DNA of 19,793 bases from CAZWAP01 sp964632005 (GTDB lineage Bacteria; Planctomycetota; Phycisphaerae; Sedimentisphaerales; Anaerobacaceae). Positions within the stretch are counted from its first letter, which is position 1. Every line of letters begins with the position of its first letter. The stretch lies in NCBI GenBank assembly GCA_964632005.1, contig CAZWAP010000044.1:1-19793 (forward strand), given 5' to 3'. The notes beneath the pieces are model-generated. The model did no database searches and was not told the origin of the DNA. It saw only the letters and a program-made list of their open reading frames with translations. The position numbers and the translations under genes are program-made. Of the stretch, positions 1-6,900 are shown piece after piece.

Positions 1-3
1 AAG

Positions 4-79
4 GGTGAAAGACGGGATTTGAACCCGCGACCCCCGGAACCACAATCCGGTGCTCTAACCGGGCTGAGCTACTTTCACC
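4..79 (-). tRNA. tRNA-His (anticodon GTG)
   Basis: Read on the minus strand, this folds into a full cloverleaf: a 7-bp acceptor stem (GTGAAAG with CTTTCAC), D arm closed by GCTC/GAGC, anticodon stem CCGGA/TCCGG around the 7-base loop TTGTGGT, and T arm GCGGG/CCCGT with the TTCGAAT loop. Loop positions 3-5 read GTG, the histidine anticodon. The extra 5' G (G-1, position 79) faces discriminator C73 (position 4), the known identity element of bacterial tRNA-His. The 3' CCA is not encoded: C73 is followed by CTT, so it must be added by a nucleotidyltransferase. A good promoter lies just upstream at 107-135. Confidence 0.96.
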
Positions 80-106
80 ACTATCCTTCCCACCACCTTC
101 AGCCCG

Positions 107-135
107 ATTCTACCACCACTGCCGGCCGGCGTCAA
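107..135 (-). promoter_or_regulatory. Sigma70-type promoter for tRNA-His
   Basis: On the minus strand a -35 box TTGACG (135-130) is separated by exactly 17 bases from a -10 box TAGAAT (112-107). Each hexamer differs from consensus at one position. A start near base 100 would leave a leader of about 20 bases before the tRNA 5' end at 79. It lies in the 131-base gap after the ppdK stop, so the tRNA probably has its own transcription. No convincing terminator for ppdK is visible in the same gap. Confidence 0.75.
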
Positions 136-210
136 TCCCAGCCCGGCACGCTGTCAGACGCAGGTAATCTGAATCTCTCTGGCACTCGGCACCACGAAAG
201 GTCGCCCCCT

Positions 211-2916
211 CTATCGAACCGCAGCCTGCGCCGCCGCCAGACGCGCAATCGGCACCCTGAACGGCGAGCACGAGACATAGTCCATCCCCACCCGATGACA
301 GAAATCAATACTGCTCGGCTCGCCTCCGTGCTCACCGCAGATACCGACTTTGAGCTTCTTCCTGGTCGACCTGCCGAGCCTGGTGCCCATCTCCACGAGC
401 TTCCCAACGCCACCCTGGTCGAGACTCTGGAACGGGTCGGCCGGGTAAATACCCCTGGCGACGTACTCGCCCAGGAACTTGCCCGCGTCGTCGCGAGAGA
501 AGCCCATCGCCATCTGCGTAAGGTCGTTCGTCCCAAAACTGAAGAACTCGGCCTCGGTCGCAATTTCGTCGGCCGTCAGCGCAGCCCGCGGGACCTCGAT
601 CATCGTGCCGATAAGATAGTCGATGGTAGTGTTGTTTTCCTTGAAGACGGTATTGATCTCGTCGATGATCTGCTCTTTGACTTGCCTGAGCTCAGCCACG
701 GACCCGGCCAGTGGAATCATAATCTCGGGCAGCACCTTCTTGCCGGCCTTGCGGACCTTCAGAGCCGCCTCGATTATGGCCCTTGCCTGCATACGATAGA
801 TCCCCGGATACGTGATAGCCAGGCGGCAGCCGCGATGCCCCAGCATCGGGTTGAACTCGTGGAGCTGCTCTACTTTTGCCTTTACCTCGGCCGGCTTGAC
901 CCCCAGACGCCGCGCCATCTCGGCCTGACTGGATGCGTCCTGAGGCAGGAATTCGTGCAGAGGCGGGTCCAGCAGACGAACCGTTACCGGCAGGCCCGCC
1001 ATCGCCTTGAAAATCCCCTCGAAATCGCTTCTCTGGTAGGGCAGCAGCTTCTTGAGGGCCCCTTCGAACTGCTTCTTGGCCGAGGCATATTCCTTCAAAA
1101 CGGCCTTTCTGGTCTTGTCGTCTTCGGCAGCGTCGAGCCGCCTGAGCATCTCGGCGTAATCGTCGGCGGCCAGTATCATCTGCCGGACAGGCCAGATCCG
1201 GTCACCCTCGAAGAACATATGCTCGGTTCTGCACAGACCGATACCTTCTGCCCCGAAGTCCCTGGCCCGCTTGGCGTCCTCGGGCGTATCGGCGTTGGTG
1301 CGAACGCCCAGCCTGCGGACCTGGTCGCAGATCTTCATAAAGCGCCCGAAATCGCCGCTCATCGTTGGCTCGACGGTGGGCAGTCGCCCAATCATCACCT
1401 CGCCCGTTGACCCGTCCAGGCTGATCCAGTCACCTTCCTTGATGATCCGCTTGCCTAAGCTACTTTTCTTGGCCTTGTAGTTGATCTGCAGCGCCCCCAC
1501 GCCGGCCACGCACGGCTTGCCCATACCGCGGGCGACGACGGCGGCGTGGCTTGTCATTCCTCCAAAGGCCGTCAGAATCCCCTCCGCCGCGTCCATACCC
1601 CCGATGTCCTCCGGGCTGGTCTCCTTGCGAACAAGGATTACCTTCTTGCCTTTCTGTCTCCAGACCTCGGCCGTATCGGCGGTGAAGACCACCTGTCCAA
1701 CCGCTGCACCGGGGGAAGCGGGCAAACCCTTGGCGGCCACATCGCGCCGGGCCTTCGGGTCGAAGTGCGGGTGCAGCAGGCGGTCCAACTGCTCAGGAGT
1801 AACCCTTTTTACTGCTTCTTTCTTGGGTATAAGCCTTTCCTTAACCATATCGACGGCGATCTTAACAGCGGCCTCGGCGGTACGTTTACCGGTCCGCGTC
1901 TGCAGGATATACAGCTTGCTTTGCTGGATCGTAAACTCGATGTCCTGCATATCCTTGTAGTGTCTTTCCAACCGGCTCATCAGCCTCGTCAGTTCCTTGT
2001 ACGCCTTCGGCATAATCTTCGCGAGCCTCTTCAGCTCCATCGGCGTCCTGATCCCCGCAACAACGTCCTCACCCTGGGCGTTCATCAGGAATTCGCCGTA
2101 GAACTCCTTTGCGCCTGTGCTGGGATTCCGCGTAAAGCAGACCCCGGTACCGCAGTCCTCACCCATGTTGCCGAACACCATCGCCTGGACGTTAACAGCG
2201 GTCCCGAGCAACCCGGTGATGTTGTTCAGTTCGCGGTACCTGACCGCTCGTGGAGCCATCCAGGAGCCGAATACCGCGTCGATGGCGCACCGCAGCTGCA
2301 CCTTTCCATCCTGCGGAAACATCGAGCCGACGTGCTTCTTGTAGACCCGCTTATACTCCTGGACGAGCTGTTTTAGCTGGTCGGCGTTGAGCTCGCTGTC
2401 AAGCTTGACACCGGCCTTCTTCTTCGCCTGTTCGATCTTTTCCTCGAAGTATTCGTGCTCACAGCCCATCACCACGTCGCCGAACATATCTATGAAGCGG
2501 CGATAGATGTCGTACGCGAACCGCGGGTTCCCCGTTCTTGCTATGATACCCTCGATGACCTCGTCGTTAAGGCCGAGGTTAAGCACGGTGTCCATCATCC
2601 CGGGCATCGAGACCGCCGCACCGCTCCGTACGCTTACGAGCAGCGGCCTTTCGGGATCCCCGAGCTTAGCGCCCATCACTCTTTCGAGCTTGGCGAGGTT
2701 CTTATCGACCTCCTCTGCAAGACCGGCCGGCCACTTGCCGCTGGACTTGTAGTACTCCCTACATACGCTTGTAGCGATGGTGAAACCCGGCGGGACGGGG
2801 ATCCCCAGGTTGGTCATTTCGGCCAGGTTCGCTCCTTTGCCCCCGAGAAGCTCTCTCATTTGAGCACTGCCGTCTGCCTTTCCGCCTCCGAAGAAGTACA
2901 CCCTTCTTTGCGCCAT
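211..2916 (-). CDS. ppdK: Pyruvate, phosphate dikinase
   Basis: 901 residues, full length for the bacterial enzyme, which interconverts ATP + Pi + pyruvate and AMP + PPi + phosphoenolpyruvate in the cytoplasm. The N-terminal ATP-grasp part (about 1-350) has the typical GGKGANLAEM start and a VSVRSGA segment near residue 94. The swivelling phosphohistidine domain has GGMTSHAAVVARGMGKPCV with catalytic His457. The C-terminal PEP/pyruvate barrel has GLCRTEHMFF (about 560), MLGHRGCRLA (691-700), FFSFGTNDLTQM (791-802) and GICGEHGGEP with the catalytic Cys860. The ATG at 2916 has AAGGAG about 10 bases upstream. It is monocistronic by layout, with its own strong promoter at 2990-3018. All key residues are present. 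PEP synthase is excluded by length and by the match across all three domains. Confidence 0.97.
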   Translation of the reverse strand: MAQRRVYFFGGGKADGSAQMRELLGGKGANLAEMTNLGIPVPPGFTIATSVCREYYKSSGKWPAGLAEEVDKNLAKLERVMGAKLGDPERPLLVSVRSGAAVSMPGMMDTVLNLGLNDEVIEGIIARTGNPRFAYDIYRRFIDMFGDVVMGCEHEYFEEKIEQAKKKAGVKLDSELNADQLKQLVQEYKRVYKKHVGSMFPQDGKVQLRCAIDAVFGSWMAPRAVRYRELNNITGLLGTAVNVQAMVFGNMGEDCGTGVCFTRNPSTGAKEFYGEFLMNAQGEDVVAGIRTPMELKRLAKIMPKAYKELTRLMSRLERHYKDMQDIEFTIQQSKLYILQTRTGKRTAEAAVKIAVDMVKERLIPKKEAVKRVTPEQLDRLLHPHFDPKARRDVAAKGLPASPGAAVGQVVFTADTAEVWRQKGKKVILVRKETSPEDIGGMDAAEGILTAFGGMTSHAAVVARGMGKPCVAGVGALQINYKAKKSSLGKRIIKEGDWISLDGSTGEVMIGRLPTVEPTMSGDFGRFMKICDQVRRLGVRTNADTPEDAKRARDFGAEGIGLCRTEHMFFEGDRIWPVRQMILAADDYAEMLRRLDAAEDDKTRKAVLKEYASAKKQFEGALKKLLPYQRSDFEGIFKAMAGLPVTVRLLDPPLHEFLPQDASSQAEMARRLGVKPAEVKAKVEQLHEFNPMLGHRGCRLAITYPGIYRMQARAIIEAALKVRKAGKKVLPEIMIPLAGSVAELRQVKEQIIDEINTVFKENNTTIDYLIGTMIEVPRAALTADEIATEAEFFSFGTNDLTQMAMGFSRDDAGKFLGEYVARGIYPADPFQSLDQGGVGKLVEMGTRLGRSTRKKLKVGICGEHGGEPSSIDFCHRVGMDYVSCSPFRVPIARLAAAQAAVR

Positions 2917-2989
2917 CTTGAACTTCTCCTTGTGTGTAGAATTTCAGGATACAGTAAGACTAATCCGATTCCGGAAAACGGGAACCATT

Positions 2990-3018
2990 ACTATAGTACG
3001 GCAGGCGCACAGTGTCAA
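2990..3018 (-). promoter_or_regulatory. Strong sigma70-type promoter for ppdK
   Basis: On the minus strand a perfect -35 box TTGACA (3018-3013), a 17-base spacer and a -10 box TATAGT (2995-2990) with one mismatch. The start would fall near 2983, leaving a leader of about 66 bases before the ppdK ATG at 2916. An A6/T6 palindrome at 3023-3037 lies where an alpha-subunit-contacting UP element would be, about -40 to -54. It is the best promoter match I found in the window. Confidence 0.82.
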
Positions 3019-3022
3019 ACAT

Positions 3023-3037
3023 CAAAAAAGTTTTTTG
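3023..3037 (-). promoter_or_regulatory. A-tract/T-tract palindrome, possible UP element
   Basis: CAAAAAA, one central base, then TTTTTTG forms a perfect 7+7 palindrome directly upstream of the ppdK -35 box, in otherwise GC-rich DNA. Its position fits an UP element. As RNA it would be only a weak A/U hairpin with no GC stem, so I do not call it a terminator. Confidence 0.45.
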
Positions 3038-3476
3038 CTGTGGCTGGGTCGCTGGGGCTGCGTGCTGTTGCCGGTCGTTCCCGAAAGTCTCGGCCTTGGC
3101 CCACCCGTTAAGAGCGGAACGTCAAAAAACTTCCCCTCTCACTTCTTCAAACCTCACGCTTTGGCAGGCGTTATCTGCCCTTTTTCCGCCCGCACACGGA
3201 CAAACCGCACATACCATAGTGCAATCTCGGGGGGCATCATCCCGGCTGCGGCCCTGGTTGTTTTCCGGCCAACGAGCGATGCCTATGCAAGGGCCATCAG
3301 TAGTGCAAGAGATCCAGCATAACCGGTGCGCCCGCCGGCTTCTCTGTCGGCGCAAAGCCGGCATCGTTCGCCTTCGCAAGGCCGCTGCCAAGAAGCAAGA
3401 ACGACAGCGATGTTCACAACGCCGATGACGCGAAGCGCGGGCCTGCGTCGCTCGACCAGGCCCACCTCGTCTGTGG
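3038..3476. other. Intergenic region between pilC-like gene and ppdK promoter
   Basis: About 440 bases without a gene I can defend. The part nearest the pilC-like stop (3297-3465) reads like coding sequence in two different frames and is listed separately as a possible pseudogene. The rest (3038-3296) has no recognisable protein, tRNA or repeat. A 5-bp stem (3163-3167 with 3175-3179) followed by CTTTTT on the plus strand is too weak to call, and no plus-strand gene needs it. No clear terminator for the long upstream operon is visible. Confidence 0.6.
3297..3465 (-). pseudogene. Possible frameshifted small secreted-protein ORF
   Basis: Directly after the pilC-like stop, one frame starting with GTG at 3465 reads MGLVERRRPALRVIGVVNIA, then hydrophobic residues. 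About 55 bases in, that frame becomes less protein-like, while another frame continues the hydrophobic stretch as LLLGSGLAKANDAGFAPTEK and runs to a TGA at 3297-3299. Joined, they give a basic start, a hydrophobic core and an Ala-x-Ala-like end, as in a signal peptide. Both pieces favour G/C at third codon positions. I do not recognise a family. It could be a decayed gene, a sequencing error or chance. Confidence 0.25.
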
Positions 3477-4709
3477 CTAATGAGCGATCACGCTCGATAT
3501 CCTGAATACCGGCAGCAACAGCGCGATCGCAATCGTACCTATGATACCACCGAGAACCGTTATCATCAGTGGTTCAATAAGGGCCATAACGCTCTTTATT
3601 GATGCCTCGAGTTTTTTCTCGTAGAAGACAGAAACCTTGTCGCATACTTCTCCGAGCTTGCCGCTTTTTTCTCCTGCTCGAAGCATCTGGATGATCCCGG
3701 GAGAGATCAGCTCGCTGCCGGGCGAGATCAATATGGACTCGGACAACTGGTAGCCGTCGTGTATTTTCTGGCTGACGGTGCTCCAGAGCCGCTGGAAGTA
3801 ATAATTGTCGCAGGACTCCTGTATCACCTCGATCGAATCGAGCAATTTGACCCCGGTGTTGACCATCGTCGCCATTATGCGCATACTCCGCGTGACCACC
3901 ATATCGACGAACATAGTGCCTAACACAGGGGCCTCGATCTTCAAGTAATCAATCACCCGTCTGCCCGAAACCGTGCCGGCCCAGTAATAAAGGGCCACCC
4001 CGATCACTACAAGGGCCGTACCCACACCCGTCATTATCCGGACATTGCCCAGGGTCTTGCTGAAGGCGAGGAGTAGTTGTGTGATTCTCGGCAGGGCCGC
4101 CCCCTTTGCCTCGTAAATCCTCATAAACCTGGGAAGAACAAAGAACATCAACGTCCCGGTTGCTGCGACCGCCATAAGCGCCATTATGAATGGGTAAGTC
4201 AGTGCCCCCTTGATCCGTTTGCGTGTCTCGGATTCGAAGGCCAGATAGCCACTGAGCACGTTGAGCATCTCCGGCATCTTGCCGGACGCCTCGGACGCCC
4301 TGACCATACTGATAAACATCGAGTTGAATATCTTCGGGTAGGTCGATAACGCCTGGGAAAAGCTCTCCCCGCCCTTGACCGCCTCGGCCAGTGCGGAGAT
4401 CACGGCCCTAAAGCCTTCCCGGTCGGCCTGTTCGGCAATGGCATCGAGGGCATCACTCAGCACGACCCCGCTGTCGAGCATCACCGAGAGCTGCGTGGTA
4501 AATAATATTAGTTCGGCTCGCTTTACCCTCACCGACCCGAGCCGGGTGCTTGCCGGCTGTACCTTCGCCGATTTATTCGTCAGCTGGCCCGAGCTCGACG
4601 GCCTGGACGCTCCAAGACCAAGCTCCTGGTCGAGCACGGAAACGCAAGAATCCTGCCGCTCCTCCGCCGGCCCGGACTTATCCGCTGTCCTGGATGTAAA
4701 AATACTCAT
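3477..4709 (-). CDS. PilC/GspF-family inner-membrane platform protein
   Basis: 410 residues from the preferred start. Polytopic inner-membrane protein that anchors the assembly ATPase of T4P and type II secretion systems. It has two repeated GspF domains (about 66-188 and 270-390): the first begins LILFTTQLSVMLDSGVVLSD, the second has the matching TRSMRIMATMVNTGVKLLDS. Three membrane segments are seen near 172-195, 223-243 and 373-397, the usual GspF layout. An ATG at 4736 is possible, but the ATG at 4709 has GGAG 10 bases upstream and the extra residues look non-conserved, so I use 4709. The first 55 or so residues are low-complexity and unlike typical PilC. It lies 62 bases after the ATPase gene and is presumably cotranscribed. 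The T4P role is inferred from the PilMNOPQ neighbours. Confidence 0.93.
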   Translation of the reverse strand: MSIFTSRTADKSGPAEERQDSCVSVLDQELGLGASRPSSSGQLTNKSAKVQPASTRLGSVRVKRAELILFTTQLSVMLDSGVVLSDALDAIAEQADREGFRAVISALAEAVKGGESFSQALSTYPKIFNSMFISMVRASEASGKMPEMLNVLSGYLAFESETRKRIKGALTYPFIMALMAVAATGTLMFFVLPRFMRIYEAKGAALPRITQLLLAFSKTLGNVRIMTGVGTALVVIGVALYYWAGTVSGRRVIDYLKIEAPVLGTMFVDMVVTRSMRIMATMVNTGVKLLDSIEVIQESCDNYYFQRLWSTVSQKIHDGYQLSESILISPGSELISPGIIQMLRAGEKSGKLGEVCDKVSVFYEKKLEASIKSVMALIEPLMITVLGGIIGTIAIALLLPVFRISSVIAH

Positions 4710-4771
4710 CTCGCTCAAACTCCACGGAACATCCACCCACTCGGGACGGTCCGCCTATTCACCGTGCCTCT

Positions 4772-6490
4772 TTATCCCCGCTCCTGGGCCGTCCTCAACA
4801 CCTCTTCGACCGGCACGATCCCGGCTTTAACCTTTTCCATCCCGTCAGCAAACAAAGGCACCATCCCACTTTTCAGGGCCAGATCCCTAAGCTGCTTCAG
4901 ACCTGCCCGCTCGGCGATAAGCTCGCCCGCTTCCTCCGTAGGCACAAACAACTCGTGAATTGCGATTCGCCCGGCATAACCCGTATTGCGACACTTCTTG
5001 CAACCCATCCCCCGATAGAACTTTTGTATCTGCCCGCAGCTGGCTTCGACGACCTTTCGTATGCTCGCCGGCGGTTCGTACTCAGATTTGCAATTCGGAC
5101 ATATCTTGCGGACGAGCCGCTGGGCAAGAACGGCTTTGAGAGAGGCGCTCACCAGGTACGGGGCCACCCCAAGATCCAGCAACCGCGTCACGGCGCCCGG
5201 AGCATCGTTTGTATGCAGCGTGGAGAGCACCAGGTGACCGGTCAGGGCCGCCTGTACAGCAATGTTCGCGGTGTCCTCGTCGCGAATCTCCCCGACCATT
5301 ATGATATCCGGGTCCTGACGCAACAAGTTGCGCAGGGCCGTCGAAAACTCAAAGCCCACCTTCTGATTCACCTGAAACTGATTTATCCCCCCAATGTTGC
5401 ACTCGACCGGGTCCTCAACGGTGCAAATGTTGACCTCTTCGGTATTCAGCTCGGCAAGTGCCGCATACAGCGTCGTATTCTTCCCCGAGCCCGTCGGCCC
5501 CGTGACAAGCACGAGCCCGTTGGGGGACTGTATCGCCTTTCTGAACAGTTGCAGGTTCTCATACGTAAATCCCAGCGATTCGAGATTGAAAAGTATCCTG
5601 TGCGGGTCGATAACTCGAATCACCACCTTCTCCCCAAAGCTGCCCGGCATAACCGAGACGCGCAGGTCTACCGGCCTGCCCTCCACCAGCACGTGTATAC
5701 CACCGTCCTGAGGAAGGCGCCGCTGCGCGATGTCAAGCTCCGCCATAATCTTTATACGCGAGACAATCGCAGAATGCATCTGGTATGGAGGTCGCATCTT
5801 CTCATACATCCGCCCATCCACCCGGTAGCGAACCCGCAAACTCTTGTCGTCCGGCTCGATGTGGATATCGCTGGCGTTCTCCCGTACGGCGTTGTACAGC
5901 AAGTAGTTTACGAGCTTGACCACCGGCGACTGCCCGGCAATCTCCTCAAGGTTGCTTATGTCCTGCGCGATGTCCTCTATCAGGGTGAAATCCTCAAGGC
6001 CATCGTCGTCAATGATGTCATCGATAACAAAGACGTTCGCCGCCGGTAGATAGCTCTGCAACGTGGCCTTTATGTCCTTGGACGTCGCACAAACCACCTG
6101 GACCTTGCAGCCGCTTATTCGACCAATCTCGTCGATCAAGAAAACGTTCGAAGGCTCACTCACGGCGACCGTCAGCACGTCGTAAACCTTGAACAACGGC
6201 AGAACAACATGCTCTTCAAGGAATTCCCTCGGCAGAATCTCAAGCGCTTTGACGTCACACAGCTTCGGTCCGACCTGAGCGTAGGGTACCCCGTAGGCCT
6301 CAGCAAGAGCGGAAGCTATCTGGTTCTCGGTGCAATAGTTCATCTCCACCAGAAGCTCGCCAAGCAGCTTGCGGTGACCCTTCTCCTTCTGCTCGGCAAG
6401 GGCCTTTTCGATCTGCTCGGCAGTAACTATGCCCCGCGCCAGCAACAACTGCCCGAGTTGCATCCTGTTTTCAACGGCAATTTCGCTCAT
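4772..6490 (-). CDS. PilB/GspE-family assembly ATPase with MshEN domain
   Basis: 572 residues; hexameric cytoplasmic motor that drives pilin polymerisation. The N-terminal MshEN (GspE-N) domain (about 10-150) begins LGQLLLARGIVTAEQIEKAL, with a second similar motif from residue 43. The core has an Asp box and arginines in DLRVSVMPGSFGEKVV (275-290), Walker A GPTGSGKN (331-338), Walker B-type IIMVGEIRD (396-404), a His box STLHTNDAPGAVTRLLDLG (423-441) and a zinc site of two CxxC pairs (Cys464/467 and Cys497/500). Odd: residue 338 is Asn (codon AAT at 5479-5477), where the P-loop normally has Ser or Thr to hold magnesium. Everything else looks intact. The ATG has TAGGG 8 bases upstream. Extension rather than retraction is inferred from the N-terminal domain and the zinc site, which PilT lacks. 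Confidence 0.95.
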   Translation of the reverse strand: MSEIAVENRMQLGQLLLARGIVTAEQIEKALAEQKEKGHRKLLGELLVEMNYCTENQIASALAEAYGVPYAQVGPKLCDVKALEILPREFLEEHVVLPLFKVYDVLTVAVSEPSNVFLIDEIGRISGCKVQVVCATSKDIKATLQSYLPAANVFVIDDIIDDDGLEDFTLIEDIAQDISNLEEIAGQSPVVKLVNYLLYNAVRENASDIHIEPDDKSLRVRYRVDGRMYEKMRPPYQMHSAIVSRIKIMAELDIAQRRLPQDGGIHVLVEGRPVDLRVSVMPGSFGEKVVIRVIDPHRILFNLESLGFTYENLQLFRKAIQSPNGLVLVTGPTGSGKNTTLYAALAELNTEEVNICTVEDPVECNIGGINQFQVNQKVGFEFSTALRNLLRQDPDIIMVGEIRDEDTANIAVQAALTGHLVLSTLHTNDAPGAVTRLLDLGVAPYLVSASLKAVLAQRLVRKICPNCKSEYEPPASIRKVVEASCGQIQKFYRGMGCKKCRNTGYAGRIAIHELFVPTEEAGELIAERAGLKQLRDLALKSGMVPLFADGMEKVKAGIVPVEEVLRTAQERG

Positions 6491-6511
6491 ATTTCAGGCC
6501 CTACATCGTTC

Positions 6512-6526
6512 CCGGCCGGCGGCCGG
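6512..6526 (-). other. GC hairpin between STAS and PilB-like genes
   Basis: CCGGCC, a 3-base loop and GGCCGG make a 6-bp all-GC hairpin in the 74-base gap before the PilB-like ATG. No T-run follows on the minus strand, so it is not a normal terminator. It could be an intercistronic processing or stability element. Confidence 0.4.
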
Positions 6527-6564
6527 CTACTTGCCCCATCCCGGCACCCTTGCGTGCGACGAAC

Positions 6565-6900
6565 CTACGCAAAGCTCTTAACCGCCGCCGCCAGCTCCGG
6601 ATAGTGCTCAAATTCCTTCTCCAGACGGGTGATCTCCAGGATCTTGCTGCAGTTCTCATCCAGGCCCGCCAGCCGAAACTCGCATCCGTTCTCGGTACAA
6701 TAGTCCCTCGCCCACAACAGCTGCTCGAGCCCCTCGCCGGCGATAAAACCAACCCCGCTCATATCAAGCACAAGCCCCGCCCTGCGTTCCGCAATTATCT
6801 CCGTGATCGTCTGCCGGAACAGCTCGGCAACATCCCCGTCAAGCTCCCCCTGCAACGCCACGACTGTCACGTCGTTGTAATCTTGTGTGTTCACTTTCAT
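6565..6900 (-). CDS. STAS-domain protein (anti-sigma antagonist-like)
   Basis: 111 residues, one STAS domain of the SpoIIAA/RsbV type, usually a partner of an anti-sigma kinase or a subunit of a signalling complex. The fold signature is LVLDMSGVGFIAGEGLEQLL (residues 43-62), followed by the expected GCEFRLAGLDENCSKILEIT. In typical antagonists that core reads like DLSxVxFIDSxGL, and the Ser is phosphorylated. Here the Asp and Ser positions are Ala54 and Gly55, so the usual phospho-switch is absent. The ATG at 6900 overlaps the stop of the upstream HD-GYP gene as ATGA, which suggests translational coupling. A longer reading from 6996 would lie inside the HD-GYP gene and is not conserved-looking. 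No anti-sigma kinase gene is nearby. Confidence 0.9.
   Translation of the reverse strand: MKVNTQDYNDVTVVALQGELDGDVAELFRQTITEIIAERRAGLVLDMSGVGFIAGEGLEQLLWARDYCTENGCEFRLAGLDENCSKILEITRLEKEFEHYPELAAAVKSFA

Noticed and set aside
19..1410. Long plus-strand open frame opposite ppdK (463 codons)
   Set aside because: It is antisense to a clearly conserved enzyme, has no family resemblance, and covers the tRNA and the promoter region. It is a by-product of GC-rich codon use.
3163..3185. 5-bp stem plus CTTTTT on the plus strand as a terminator
   Set aside because: The stem is short and there is no plus-strand gene to terminate.
3334..3362. 8-bp inverted repeat GCCGGCTT/AAGCCGGC as an operon terminator
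   Set aside because: The 13-base loop is long and no T-run follows on either strand. It falls inside the possible pseudogene reading.
3122..3391. Minus-strand 89-codon open frame downstream of the pilC-like gene
   Set aside because: Very Arg/Cys-rich, no ribosome site and no recognisable family. The other two frames in the same stretch look more protein-like.
2918..3428. Two plus-strand open frames in the ppdK upstream region
   Set aside because: They run across the ppdK promoter, have no ribosome site and have a Cys/Arg/Ser-rich composition typical of non-coding GC-rich DNA.
4737..4771. Separate promoter between the PilB-like and PilC-like genes
   Set aside because: No acceptable -35/-10 pair is visible; the short gap suggests cotranscription.
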